In this document: positions 7,863 through 16,767 of the stretch, piece after piece
Position numbering within the stretch: the first letter of the stretch is position 1
How the letters are laid out: every line of letters starts with the position of its first letter
The notes under the pieces: model-generated
What the model was told of the DNA's origin: nothing
Seen by the model: only the letters and a program-made list of their open reading frames with translations
The model's database searches: none
Assembly: GCF_002256775.1 (NCBI RefSeq)
Contig: NZ_NCII01000034.1
Coordinates: 1-64,000 of the forward strand
DNA from: Novosphingobium sp. 17-62-19
GTDB lineage: Bacteria > Pseudomonadota > Alphaproteobacteria > Sphingomonadales > Sphingomonadaceae
DNA: 64,000 nt
Direction of reading: 5' to 3'
Position numbers and translations under genes: made by a program

Positions 7863-9710
7863 ATGCCGCCGTATCGTTCACGCACCACCACCCACGGCCG
7901 CAACATGGCTGGCGCACGCGGGCTCTGGCGCGCCACGGGGATGAAGGACGAGGATTTCGGCAAACCGATCATCGCAGTGGTGAACAGCTTCACGCAGTTC
8001 GTGCCGGGGCATGTCCACCTGAAAGATCTGGGTCAGATGGTTGCGCGCGAGATCGAGGCCGCGGGCGGCGTCGCCAAGGAATTCAACACCATTGCGGTGG
8101 ATGATGGTATCGCGATGGGGCACGACGGGATGCTCTATTCGCTGCCGAGCCGGGATCTGATTGCCGACAGCGTGGAATACATGGTCAACGCGCATTGCGC
8201 CGATGCCATGGTCTGCATTTCCAACTGTGACAAGATCACGCCGGGAATGCTGATGGCGGCGCTGCGCATCAACATTCCGGTGGTGTTCGTTTCGGGCGGG
8301 CCGATGGAAGCGGGCAAGGTCGTGCTGAACGGCAAGGAAGTCGCGCTCGATCTGGTCGATGCCATGGTGGCCGCCGCCGACGACAAATATACCGACGAGG
8401 AAGTGACCGCGATCGAGCGTTCGGCCTGCCCTACCTGCGGATCGTGCAGCGGCATGTTCACCGCCAATTCGATGAACTGCCTGACCGAAGCGCTGGGGCT
8501 GTCACTGCCGGGCAATGGTTCGACGCTGGCGACGCACGCCGATCGCAAGCGCCTGTTCCTTGAAGCGGGCCGCGTGGCGGTGGATTTGTGCAAGCGATAC
8601 TATGAGGAAGACGATGCGAGCGCGCTGCCGCGTTCGATCGCCACGTTCGATGCTTTCGAGAATGCGGTTTGCCTCGATATTGCCATGGGCGGGTCGACCA
8701 ACACCGTGCTGCATCTGCTGGCTGCCGCGTTCGAAGCCGGGGTGAACTTCACCATGGCCGATATCGACCGGCTGAGCCGCCGCGTGCCGTGCCTGTCGAA
8801 AGTCGCGCCTGCCAAGGCTGATGTGCATATGGAAGACGTTCACCGTGCGGGCGGCATCTTCGCTATTCTGGGCGAGCTTGACCGCGCCGGGTTGATTCAC
8901 ACCCATCTGCCCACCGTGCACAGCCGCACGTTGGCCGAAGCGCTGGACAGGTGGGACATTGCGCGCACCAATTCACCCAGCGTGCAGGAATTCTTCCGCG
9001 CGGCACCCGGTGGCGTACCCACGCAAGTGGCGTTCTCGCAGGATCGCCGGTGGAAGGAACTCGACCTTGACCGTGAGAGCGGCGTCATCCGTTCAGCCGA
9101 ACACGCCTTCAGTAAGGATGGCGGGCTGGCCGTGCTCTATGGCAACATCGCGCGCGAGGGCTGCATCGTGAAGACTGCAGGCGTTGACGAAAAAATTCTG
9201 AAGTTCACCGGTCCCGCCAAGGTCTATGAAAGCCAGGACGCAGCGGTGGCCGCCGTGCTGACCGGTCAGATTGTGGCGGGCGACGTGGTCGTGATCCGTT
9301 ATGAAGGTCCCAAGGGCGGGCCGGGTATGCAGGAAATGCTCTATCCGACCAGCTACCTGAAATCGAAGGGCCTTGGCGCAGCTTGCGCGCTGCTGACCGA
9401 TGGCCGCTTTTCGGGTGGCACGTCGGGCCTGTCCATCGGCCATGCGTCGCCCGAAGCGGCTGAGGGCGGGGAAATCGGGCTGGTCGAGAATGGCGACTTG
9501 ATCGAGATCGACATTCCGAACCGCACGATCAACCTTGCCGTGTCGGACGATGTACTGGCCGAACGCCGCGCAGTCCAAGATGCCAAGGGCTGGAAGCCTG
9601 CTCAGGCCCGCCCACGGCAAGTTTCGACCGCACTCAAGGCATATGCCGCGATGACTACCAGCGCGGCGCGCGGTGCGGTGCGCGATCTGAAGCAGATCGG
9701 GGTCGATTGA
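7863..9710 (+). CDS. ilvD: Dihydroxy-acid dehydratase
   Basis: Fe-S dehydratase converting 2,3-dihydroxy-3-methylbutanoate and 2,3-dihydroxy-3-methylpentanoate to 2-oxo acids in valine and isoleucine synthesis. 615 residues. Cluster cysteines are visible in [12 protein letters not shown] (about residues 118-129) and [15 protein letters not shown] (about 190-204); the C-terminal [15 protein letters not shown] motif is intact. The start ATG has GGAG 7 nt upstream. The stop overlaps the start of the following lipoprotein gene by one base (TGATG), so the two are co-translated. Confidence 0.97.
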   Translation: MPPYRSRTTTHGRNMAGARGLWRATGMKDEDFGKPIIAVVNSFTQFVPGHVHLKDLGQMVAREIEAAGGVAKEFNTIAVDDGIAMGHDGMLYSLPSRDLIADSVEYMVNAHCADAMVCISNCDKITPGMLMAALRINIPVVFVSGGPMEAGKVVLNGKEVALDLVDAMVAAADDKYTDEEVTAIERSACPTCGSCSGMFTANSMNCLTEALGLSLPGNGSTLATHADRKRLFLEAGRVAVDLCKRYYEEDDASALPRSIATFDAFENAVCLDIAMGGSTNTVLHLLAAAFEAGVNFTMADIDRLSRRVPCLSKVAPAKADVHMEDVHRAGGIFAILGELDRAGLIHTHLPTVHSRTLAEALDRWDIARTNSPSVQEFFRAAPGGVPTQVAFSQDRRWKELDLDRESGVIRSAEHAFSKDGGLAVLYGNIAREGCIVKTAGVDEKILKFTGPAKVYESQDAAVAAVLTGQIVAGDVVVIRYEGPKGGPGMQEMLYPTSYLKSKGLGAACALLTDGRFSGGTSGLSIGHASPEAAEGGEIGLVENGDLIEIDIPNRTINLAVSDDVLAERRAVQDAKGWKPAQARPRQVSTALKAYAAMTTSAARGAVRDLKQIGVD

Positions 9711-10063
9711 TGCGCCGCGGGCTGACCCTTGTTGCCGTGGCTGCGTTGGCAGCGTGTTCGCAGGCCGATGAAAAGCCGCAGGGCCGTGTGATCGACTGCG
9801 CGCTGGCTGGCGCGGCAAAGTTTGCGCCCGATTGCTTCGTGCAGGATTCGCGCAATGGCGATCAGCAGGTTTTGACCGTTCGCCATAAAGATGGCGCTTT
9901 CCGGCGCTTTATGATGGTAGATGATGGACGTGGCGTGGTCGCGGCCGACGGGGCGGACGAGGCTTCGGCCAAGTGGTCTGCTGAAGGCGTGCTGGAAGTG
10001 AGCGTGGCGGGGGACCGCTATCGCTTCCCCGCGCGGATGAAGGCCGATGCCCCGCAGCCGTGA
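9710..10063 (+). CDS. Small predicted lipoprotein, function unknown
   Basis: 117 residues. It begins with a short basic stretch and a hydrophobic segment ending in ALAAC, a lipobox, so a lipoprotein after cleavage before Cys16. The mature part is small and soluble, with paired beta-like stretches (VLTVRHKDGAFRRFMMVDD); no family is recognised. It starts within the ilvD stop and is followed at once by the nnrED gene. Sphingomonad genomes often carry such a small lipoprotein after ilvD, but no role is inferred from that. Confidence 0.75.
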   Translation: MRRGLTLVAVAALAACSQADEKPQGRVIDCALAGAAKFAPDCFVQDSRNGDQQVLTVRHKDGAFRRFMMVDDGRGVVAADGADEASAKWSAEGVLEVSVAGDRYRFPARMKADAPQP

Positions 10064-10070
10064 CGGCATA

Positions 10071-11456
10071 ATGCGCCAAGTGCTGACCGTGGCGCAGATG
10101 CGCGCGGCAGAGGACGACCTGATTTCGGCGGGAACCAGCGTTGATGCACTGATGCAGCAGGCCGGGCGTGGTGCTGGTGAATGGGTGCGGCGGATTGCGG
10201 GGGGCGGTTCGGTGACCGTCCTGTGCGGACCCGGCAACAACGGCGGCGATGGTTGGGTAATCGCCGAATACTTGCGGGAACATGGCAATGCCGTGCGGGT
10301 GATTGCCGCGCGAGAACCGGCAACCGAAGCTGCGCGCACGGCAAAGTCGCTCTATTCGGGCGAGGTTCGGAACGCAGACGCCGATGTATCGGGCGATGTT
10401 TTCGTCGACTGCTTGTTCGGCAGCGGTTTGACGCGAGTCTTACCCGAAGATCTGGCGGCCTTGCTGGATCGACTGGCCGCAGGCCACCGCCATCGCATTG
10501 CCACTGACGTACCGAGCGGGATCGAGAGCGACAGTGGGCGGCCCTTGAACGAAGGCTTGCCGGACTGCTCCGTGACCATTGCGCTGGGGGCGTGGAAGCA
10601 CGCACACTTTGCCATGCCGGCCTGTGCCAGCATGGGCGCGCTGAGACTTGTGGATATTGGTGTGTCGGCCGTGCCGGGCGCGGCAAGGGTTCTGGCCAAG
10701 CCAGCGTTGATGGCTCCAGCGGCGGATTCGCACAAGTATCGGCGCGGGATGCTGGGCATTCTGGGTGGTGAGATGCCGGGGGCGGCGCTGCTCGCAGCGA
10801 CGGCGGCACTGCGTGCGGGTGCTGGCTATGTGAAACTGGCGGCGCAGGCGGCGCAATCGGGCGTTCCGGCAGAACTGGTCGTAACGGGTGATGTCGATGC
10901 CCTGTTTGTCGATGCGCGGATGGCAGCGCTGCTGGTGGGGCCGGGGTTGGGGCGTTTTGACGCGGCCTCGCAGGTGTTGGCCAAGGCGCTCCATGCAGGC
11001 AAGCCATGCGTGATTGATGCCGATGCGCTGGTGCTGCTGCGGCCTGAAATGGTGGGTGATGCGCCTTGTGTGCTGACTCCGCACGAGGGTGAGATGGCAG
11101 CGCTGGAGCGCAGCTTTGGCCTTTCCGGCAAAGGGCTTCGGCGGGATCGTGCGCTGACGCTGGCAGCGAAATCGGGTGCTGTAGTGGTATTCAAAGGGCC
11201 GGACACCGTGGTTGCCGGACCTTCGGGCGAACTGGTGCTGGCACCGCGTGCATCCTCATGGCTATCGGTTGCGGGTACCGGCGATGTGCTGGCGGGGACC
11301 ATCGCCAGTCGGCTTGCGACCGATGGCCAAGTCTTGCGTGCTGCGGAGGAAGGCCTATGGCTCCACGCCGATGCGGCAATGCGCTGCGGCGCGGCCTTCA
11401 CTGCAGGTGAATTGGCGCACGCGGTGCAGGCGGCCTTGAGGGATTGTATTGCATGA
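10071..11456 (+). CDS. nnr: Bifunctional NAD(P)H-hydrate epimerase / ADP-dependent NAD(P)H-hydrate dehydratase
   Basis: Repairs damaged NAD(P)H hydrates. The N-terminal half (about residues 1-205) is the YjeF_N epimerase, with VAQMRAAEDDL and the GPGNNGGDGWVIAEYL loop. The C-terminal half (about 215-455) is the ribokinase-like dehydratase, with VLTPHEGEMAAL and the catalytic GTGDVLAGTI. 461 residues, normal for the fused form. The ATG at 10071 (MRQVLTVAQMRAAE) is preferred over one at 10047, which would lie inside the lipoprotein gene. The stop overlaps the next gene by ATGA. Confidence 0.95.
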   Translation: MRQVLTVAQMRAAEDDLISAGTSVDALMQQAGRGAGEWVRRIAGGGSVTVLCGPGNNGGDGWVIAEYLREHGNAVRVIAAREPATEAARTAKSLYSGEVRNADADVSGDVFVDCLFGSGLTRVLPEDLAALLDRLAAGHRHRIATDVPSGIESDSGRPLNEGLPDCSVTIALGAWKHAHFAMPACASMGALRLVDIGVSAVPGAARVLAKPALMAPAADSHKYRRGMLGILGGEMPGAALLAATAALRAGAGYVKLAAQAAQSGVPAELVVTGDVDALFVDARMAALLVGPGLGRFDAASQVLAKALHAGKPCVIDADALVLLRPEMVGDAPCVLTPHEGEMAALERSFGLSGKGLRRDRALTLAAKSGAVVVFKGPDTVVAGPSGELVLAPRASSWLSVAGTGDVLAGTIASRLATDGQVLRAAEEGLWLHADAAMRCGAAFTAGELAHAVQAALRDCIA

Positions 11457-12658
11457 CTGATTCTGGCCTGATCGTGCGCGTTGCCGCAAAAGGGGAAGGC
11501 GCAACTGCCGACGGCAGGTATGCCACGCTGGCTGCGCCGGGCGATACCTTGCAGGCCGATGGCACCGTGGTGCGCGGACCGAACCATGTCGATCCGGCAT
11601 GTCGGCACTTCCCGGCCTGTGGCGGCTGCCAGTTGCAGCATCTGTCTGAAGCTGCGCTGAGCGACTATGTCTATGATCGCGTGGTCGGTGGGGCGACGGG
11701 GCAGAAATTGTGGGACGTGAACGCTGCGTCCGCACATCTTTCGCCTCCACGGTCGCGCCGACGCGCGACACTGCACGCGCAGTCCATCGGCAAACGGGTG
11801 GTGATCGGTTTTCGCGAACAAGGTTCGCACAAGATCATCGACATGCGCGAATGCCACGTGCTGACGCCCCAGATGTTTGCATTGGTCGCGCCGTTGCGCG
11901 CGCTGCTTGAAGGTTGGGGCAGCAAGAAGCTGGCGGTCGATGTCGACCTTGCGATGACCGATCAGGGCGTCTCGATGGGGCTAAAAGGCCTGACCGCTGA
12001 AGGTCTGGCGAAGACCGAAGCATTGCTGGACTTTGCGCGCGACACCGGGCTGGCGCGGCTGACGATGGATTCAGGGTACGGCGCGGAAGGCGTGTGGGAG
12101 CCTGAGCCGGTTACCGTGACGTTGGGCGGTGTGCCGGTGTCGTTGCCGCCGGGTGCGTTTCTGCAGGCAACGGCAGATGGCGAAGCCACGCTGGTGAATG
12201 CCGCGCGCGAATGGCTGGATGGCGCGGCGACGGTGGCCGACCTGTTCTCAGGGCTGGGCACGTTTACGTTCGCGCTGGCCGGTCCGACGACGAAAGTGCT
12301 GGCGGTGGAGGCGGCGCGTGAGCCGTTCCTTGCGTGTCAGAGCGCGGCGCGCATGAACGGAAAGCCGGTTCATGCGCTGCACCGTGACTTGTTTCGCAAT
12401 CCGTTGCGGGTGGAGGAACTGGACCGTTTTGCGGGCGTCTTGCTCGATCCGCCGCGCGCCGGGGCGACGGAGCAGGTCGACCAAATTGCGCTGAGCAAAG
12501 TGCCTCGTGTGGTCTATATCAGCTGTAATCCGGCCAGTTGGGCGCGCGATGCGGTGAAGCTGATTGCCGGCGGGTATCGATTGGCCGAATTGCGGCCCGT
12601 GGGGCAGTTCCGCTGGTCCACCCATGTGGAACTGGCGAGCCTGTTCTTGCGGCATTGA
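11453..12658 (+). CDS. Class I SAM-dependent RNA methyltransferase, RlmD/RumA-like
   Basis: Member of the TrmA/RumA family of uracil-C5 RNA methyltransferases, about 401 residues. Iron-sulfur ligands are visible as CRHFPACGGCQ near residues 47-57. The SAM-binding motif VADLFSGLGTFTFALA lies around residue 263. LLDPPRAGA and the catalytic-cysteine region YISCNPASWARD are near the C-terminus. The family modifies uridines in 23S rRNA or tRNA; which site is used here cannot be read from sequence. The ATG overlaps the upstream stop (ATGA). A paired palindromic repeat follows and may end transcription. Confidence 0.88.
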   Translation: MTDSGLIVRVAAKGEGATADGRYATLAAPGDTLQADGTVVRGPNHVDPACRHFPACGGCQLQHLSEAALSDYVYDRVVGGATGQKLWDVNAASAHLSPPRSRRRATLHAQSIGKRVVIGFREQGSHKIIDMRECHVLTPQMFALVAPLRALLEGWGSKKLAVDVDLAMTDQGVSMGLKGLTAEGLAKTEALLDFARDTGLARLTMDSGYGAEGVWEPEPVTVTLGGVPVSLPPGAFLQATADGEATLVNAAREWLDGAATVADLFSGLGTFTFALAGPTTKVLAVEAAREPFLACQSAARMNGKPVHALHRDLFRNPLRVEELDRFAGVLLDPPRAGATEQVDQIALSKVPRVVYISCNPASWARDAVKLIAGGYRLAELRPVGQFRWSTHVELASLFLRH

Positions 12659-12670
12659 CGACAGGTTGGT

Positions 12671-12753
12671 GCGCCCCCGCGAAGGCGGGGGCCTCGGTGT
12701 TGTTACGAAGCACCAGCTAAATAGGCCCGAGGCCCCCGCCTTCGCGGGGGCGC
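12671..12753. repeat. Paired palindromic repeat (GCGCCCCCGCGAAGGCGGGG type)
   Basis: Arms 12671-12697 and 12727-12753 are perfect 27-nt inverted copies separated by 29 nt. Each arm is itself a stem around CCCGCGAAGGCGGG. It sits between two convergent genes, the RlmD-like gene and the first MAPEG gene, where it could act as a bidirectional transcription end. A related element is at 59034-59118. Confidence 0.85.
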
Positions 12754-12773
12754 TAGTTTGGTGGCGGATGCCG

Positions 12774-13208
12774 TCAGAAGGCGAACACAATCTTTGCCGC
12801 GTGATAGATCAGTGCCATAAGTGTGAAGGACGACAGCGCGAACAGGATGAATCGCAGCATCACCTTGTTCACGGTTGCCTGCACGACTGAATGGATCACG
12901 CGCAAGCCAACATAGGCCCATGCCACGATGGCGCTGGTGCCGCCGCCATTGCCAGTCAGCGCGATGACCAGGCACACCGCATAGAACAGCGTCGGCGCTT
13001 CGTGCAGGTGGTTGTAATTGTGTGCTTTCCACTGAACCGCAGCGGGCAGGATGTCGTCGAGTGTTTTGGTCGGGTCTTTCGCCAAACTGTCTGGATCCAG
13101 CTTCAAGGCGTTCATTGCCGGAATGCGGGTTGCATACATCCACAGCCACATGACCATCGTCCACGCCATCAGCGCGACGGCAGGTTGCAGGATCTTTGCG
13201 ATTTCCAT
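12774..13208 (-). CDS. MAPEG family membrane protein
   Basis: 144-residue integral membrane protein of the MAPEG fold, the superfamily of membrane glutathione transferases and related proteins. Four hydrophobic segments are visible, with the family pattern around WKAHNYNHLHEAPTLFYAVC and AYVGLRVIHSVVQATVNKV. Start ATG at 13208 is preferred: GGGGGAGA then lies 7 nt upstream, while the ATG at 13214 touches it. It is the second gene of a tandem pair with the one at 13236-13667. The substrate is unknown; glutathione or lipid conjugation is only a family expectation. Confidence 0.85.
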   Translation of the reverse strand: MEIAKILQPAVALMAWTMVMWLWMYATRIPAMNALKLDPDSLAKDPTKTLDDILPAAVQWKAHNYNHLHEAPTLFYAVCLVIALTGNGGGTSAIVAWAYVGLRVIHSVVQATVNKVMLRFILFALSSFTLMALIYHAAKIVFAF

Positions 13209-13235
13209 TGGCATTCTCCCCCATTGTTTAACTCG

Positions 13236-13667
13236 TTACCCGTGGCTGAGCGTCGCTCCCAGCGCGCGCACGGCCAGCGCCGCAAGGCACAGCGACGACA
13301 GCAGGAACAGACTGAAACGCACGGGAATGCGGTTTACGGTGGCCTGCCAGATGGAATGCAGCACGCGCAGCACGACATAGGCCCAAGCCAGCATCACATC
13401 GAACGCGCTTGGTCCTAGGATCGCAAGGATAGCCACCGTGGCATAGAACAGGGTGGGCTGCTCCATCAGGTGGGCATAGTTGTGCGATTTCCAGTTGATC
13501 TGGTCAGGTAGCACGCCTTCCAGATCCTGCCCGCGTCCGCCCGGCTTGGCCTGACCGAGGCCGCCGAGTTGCTTCAGCGCGGGAAGGCGCGTGGTGGCCA
13601 TCCAGATGAGCACGATGATAGACCACAGCACCAGAACGGCTGCGGGTGTCAGGATTTGGGCCTGCAT
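13236..13667 (-). CDS. MAPEG family membrane protein (tandem paralogue)
   Basis: 143 residues, four predicted membrane segments, homologous along its length to the gene at 12774-13208. It shares the W-K-[AS]-H-N-Y-x-H-L motif, the PTLFYA stretch and the VLRVLHSIWQATVNRI helix. The two genes lie 27 nt apart on the same strand and look like a local duplication that has diverged considerably. The start ATG is preceded by GGGGAGA. Confidence 0.85.
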   Translation of the reverse strand: MQAQILTPAAVLVLWSIIVLIWMATTRLPALKQLGGLGQAKPGGRGQDLEGVLPDQINWKSHNYAHLMEQPTLFYATVAILAILGPSAFDVMLAWAYVVLRVLHSIWQATVNRIPVRFSLFLLSSLCLAALAVRALGATLSHG

Positions 13668-13730
13668 ATATTGTCTCCCCCGAGATTTTGCGGGAGACTG
13701 CTGGTTATGGGTTAGATTGTCAAATGCAAC

Positions 13731-14375
13731 TTATCGACGCAGCGTGATCCGCCGGAAATACCCATAGCGCCCACGCAGAGTGCGCAAGGTCAGGTCTCGG
13801 TCGGCGGCGATGCGCACGGCAACGGCGTTCAGGTCTTCGCGCGGGGTGACGTGAAAGCGGGTGAGCCAGTTGTGCATCAAGGCGCGCAACGGAGAGGGCA
13901 ATCCGCCGAAATCGCCAAAGTCGACCACGTGGAGGGAACCGCCGGGTGCGAGCAGGCTGGCGGCATGGCCAAGTGTGAGTTGCCACTGCGGGATCATCGA
14001 CAGGGCGTAAGAGATGACCACGCGATCGAAAGTCGCCCGCCCGAACAGCGCCTTGGCATCGAAATCTGTGGCATCACCACGCGCGAGTGTGCAATCTGTG
14101 CCAAGGCGGCCTTTTGCAACCGATAGCATCTCTTCCGATATGTCGAGGCCGTGCATGTGCGCGCCGGGCCATGCCCGGGCGATGCAATCGAGGTTGCGCC
14201 CGGTGCCGCAACCCACTTCGAGCACGGCCATGCCCGGCCCGGCTTCAAGACCGGCAATCAGGCCATCGCGCCCGAACAGGTAGTACTTTCGCGTGGCGTC
14301 ATAGATGTGCTTCTGGCGGCGATAGACCGAATCCATCAGCGCACCATGCGGGGTGGGCGGGGCGAGGGTGGCCAT
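13731..14375 (-). CDS. btaB: SAM-dependent methyltransferase, probable BtaB (betaine lipid N-methylation)
   Basis: 214-residue class I methyltransferase with the SAM motif VLEVGCGTGRNLDCIA at about residues 50-65 and the acidic strand MHGLDIS following. Length and position match BtaB, which trimethylates diacylglycerylhomoserine to the betaine lipid DGTS. The key support is context: the gene lies 2 nt downstream of a BtaA-type gene on the same strand, the arrangement known from Rhodobacter. A generic methyltransferase with a different substrate is the alternative. Confidence 0.75.
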   Translation of the reverse strand: MATLAPPTPHGALMDSVYRRQKHIYDATRKYYLFGRDGLIAGLEAGPGMAVLEVGCGTGRNLDCIARAWPGAHMHGLDISEEMLSVAKGRLGTDCTLARGDATDFDAKALFGRATFDRVVISYALSMIPQWQLTLGHAASLLAPGGSLHVVDFGDFGGLPSPLRALMHNWLTRFHVTPREDLNAVAVRIAADRDLTLRTLRGRYGYFRRITLRR

Positions 14376-14377
14376 GT

Positions 14378-15595
14378 TCAGGCAAGCTCGTAGAGATGAA
14401 CGCCGCCATAGATCGACGAGCGATCCTTAGCAGTGCATTCGGCAGACAACGCTTCGTGGTAGTGCCAGCGTGAAAGCAGTGCATCGACCAGACGGCCCGG
14501 CAGAAGGCTGGGTTCGGCAGCGGTGCGGAACAGGACGCGCGCGCCCGGGCGGGCGGTACGAGTGATTTGCGTCCACAGCGCGTTCAACTGGTCGTCGGTC
14601 ATCCAGTCCTGCGCATCGAGCAGGACGTATCGATCCAGCGAGGCGTCGGGCTGGGCGGTGAGGTGTTCGGTCAGGTTGGCGTGTCGCACGTCTACGCGGT
14701 CAGCCCGGTCACGCACCGACTGCCAGTTGGCGGCCTGAAGGTAAGGTGGCAGTGGGCACCGGTCGCCCCGGCCATAGCCACGCCCGAACGCTTGCCAGGC
14801 AAAGTAGTTGTCCTCGACCGGGAAATCGCAGGCGAGCTTGGACAGTCGGCGGCGCAGGACTTCGGCCATTGGCTCGTTCCCCGCCAGAGCGTCGAACTGT
14901 GCGGGCGGAATGCCGAGACCGAAAAGCGAGGCGGGCTGGTCTGTCAGCCAGCGCACGAAGCGCTTGTCAAATACGGGCGCCATTTCGCGCTCGAACACGC
15001 GGCGCTGCTCATCCAGATCGCGCGCGTCGAGGATGTTCGATAGATCGATCTTGTAGAGGCGAGCGAGGAGGTGGGCGACGCCGATGAAGTTGCCCAGCAA
15101 CCCGCGCTTGTAGATGTTGTTCGAAAAACCGCTGATGCGGCGGCGGCCCGAAAGATCGCGGCCTTCCCAATAGCGCCGCGTCGTTTCATCCAGATGCGGC
15201 AGGATGTGAGCGCGATAGGCTGCGATGTTGGCCGCGCTATCGGCTTCGGCAAAGAAGCGGCGGAAATGCGCGTGATCTGGCAGATGGCGTGCCGAGGCCA
15301 GCTTCAGCTTGTTGAGCGCGATGTGCGCGGTGTTCAGGTCGACTGCTGTGATCGCTGCCGGATCGGCGGTCAGATACGACAGGACATTGCAGCCGCCGCT
15401 GGCAATGGCGATGATGCGGCTGTCAGGCTTGATCTGCAGCGCCTTCATGTCAACTTCGGGGTCTTCCCAGATCTGGGCATAGACGAGGCCACGAAAGGCC
15501 AGCGCGAAGGCATGATCGAGCATCCGGTTTGCCATGCCGGAACTGCGGCGCACAACCGAACGCGTGATAGGATGGGAACGGGCACGTTCCAGCAT
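14378..15595 (-). CDS. btaA: DUF3419 / BtaA-type S-adenosylmethionine:diacylglycerol 3-amino-3-carboxypropyl transferase
   Basis: 405 residues, the usual length of BtaA. Family hallmarks are GLVYAQIWEDPEVDMKAL near the N-terminus, IIAIASGGCNVLSYL as an unusual SAM-binding loop, and AVDLNTAHIALNKLKLA. BtaA transfers the aminocarboxypropyl group of SAM to diacylglycerol, the first step to the phosphorus-free lipid DGTS. BtaB follows 2 nt downstream. In other bacteria such genes are induced by phosphate starvation; I do not see a convincing Pho box in the 104-nt upstream gap. The start ATG has GGGGG about 8 nt upstream. Confidence 0.8.
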   Translation of the reverse strand: MLERARSHPITRSVVRRSSGMANRMLDHAFALAFRGLVYAQIWEDPEVDMKALQIKPDSRIIAIASGGCNVLSYLTADPAAITAVDLNTAHIALNKLKLASARHLPDHAHFRRFFAEADSAANIAAYRAHILPHLDETTRRYWEGRDLSGRRRISGFSNNIYKRGLLGNFIGVAHLLARLYKIDLSNILDARDLDEQRRVFEREMAPVFDKRFVRWLTDQPASLFGLGIPPAQFDALAGNEPMAEVLRRRLSKLACDFPVEDNYFAWQAFGRGYGRGDRCPLPPYLQAANWQSVRDRADRVDVRHANLTEHLTAQPDASLDRYVLLDAQDWMTDDQLNALWTQITRTARPGARVLFRTAAEPSLLPGRLVDALLSRWHYHEALSAECTAKDRSSIYGGVHLYELA

Positions 15596-15699
15596 TTTGG
15601 TGACCCCCGAAGAGAATGTTCGGGAGTTCGACTAGAACGTGACCATTGCGGCTGTGTGGCAGTTTTGCCCAAGCTGACCGCAAGTTGTAAGACGCGCGC

Positions 15700-16689
15700 T
15701 CAAACCTCTGAAATGACGGCAGCAAACGCGGCGGGGTCGACGTTGCCACCGGACAGGATCACAGCAGTACGACCATCTGTGGGCACTTTGCCCGCCAGAA
15801 TCGCGGCAAGGCCTGCCGCGCCACCCGGTTCCACAACCAACCGCAGCTTTGAAAAGGCATAGCGTTGCGCATTGCGCACTTCGGCTTCGGACACACTGAT
15901 TCCCTGCAAGCCATGCGCCGTCATGACTTCAAAGTTGATCGGATAGGTCGCAGGCGTTTGCAGCGCGTCACACGCGGTTTTTGGCGCATCGGCAGCAACA
16001 CGCTGGATTGTGCCCGACGCAAGGCTGCGCGCCACGTCGTCCCAACCTTCTGGCTCAACCGGCACGATCACGGCATCCGGCAGTGCCAGCGCGAGGCCAG
16101 AGGCAAGGCCGCCGCCGCCGCAAGGTGTAACCACGCGTGTGGGCGGGCCACCTGCATCGCATTGCATTTGGGCGAGCAGTTCTATGCCGCAACTGCCCTG
16201 TCCCTCGATTACCCACGGGTCACCGTAGGCATGGACCAGCGTTGCGCAGCTTTCGTAGGTGAGGCGCAAGGCCACCTCGTCGCGGTCCTCGCCTCCGGGG
16301 CGGTCGTACAGCACGACTTCAGCCCCCAATTCGCGGGTTGAGGCGAGTTTCACCGACGGAGCATCGTTGGGCATCACGATCTTTGCGGCAATGCCAAGCT
16401 TGCGCGCTGCCCATGCCACGCCCTGTGCATGGTTTCCGCTCGACACGGCCACGACGCCGCGGGCGCGCGCTGCTTCGTCCAGATCGGAAAGCCGGTGCCA
16501 TACGCCACGAATTTTGAAAGCACCTACGGGCTGCAGGGACTCGGCCTTGCACCAGATCAGCGCACCATTGGGCAATTCCAGCGGCAGCAAAGGTGTTTGC
16601 GGCAGCAGTTCAGCCATTTTTGCAGCTGCGCGCAGCACTCCGTGGCGCGTTGGCGTCCGGTCATCGACAGAAGGAATTGGTTTTGTCAT
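15700..16689 (-). CDS. Threonine/serine dehydratase-like PLP enzyme
   Basis: 329-residue fold-type II PLP enzyme. The PLP lysine lies in GAFKIRG (about residue 59), the substrate loop is SSGNHAQGVA, and the tetraglycine phosphate loop appears as TPCGGGGLASG. These are characteristic of catabolic threonine or serine dehydratases without a regulatory ACT domain; serine racemase-like activity is possible. Not part of an obvious pathway here: it is divergent from the polyamine gene at 16,768 and convergent with nothing. Confidence 0.85.
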   Translation of the reverse strand: MTKPIPSVDDRTPTRHGVLRAAAKMAELLPQTPLLPLELPNGALIWCKAESLQPVGAFKIRGVWHRLSDLDEAARARGVVAVSSGNHAQGVAWAARKLGIAAKIVMPNDAPSVKLASTRELGAEVVLYDRPGGEDRDEVALRLTYESCATLVHAYGDPWVIEGQGSCGIELLAQMQCDAGGPPTRVVTPCGGGGLASGLALALPDAVIVPVEPEGWDDVARSLASGTIQRVAADAPKTACDALQTPATYPINFEVMTAHGLQGISVSEAEVRNAQRYAFSKLRLVVEPGGAAGLAAILAGKVPTDGRTAVILSGGNVDPAAFAAVISEV

Positions 16690-16767
16690 GCCACTCCTCT
16701 AAAGGCCCTGCCCATGAATGTCCTGCGCATGATCGCGCATGGATACAAAAAGGCAGTTGGAGCAATC

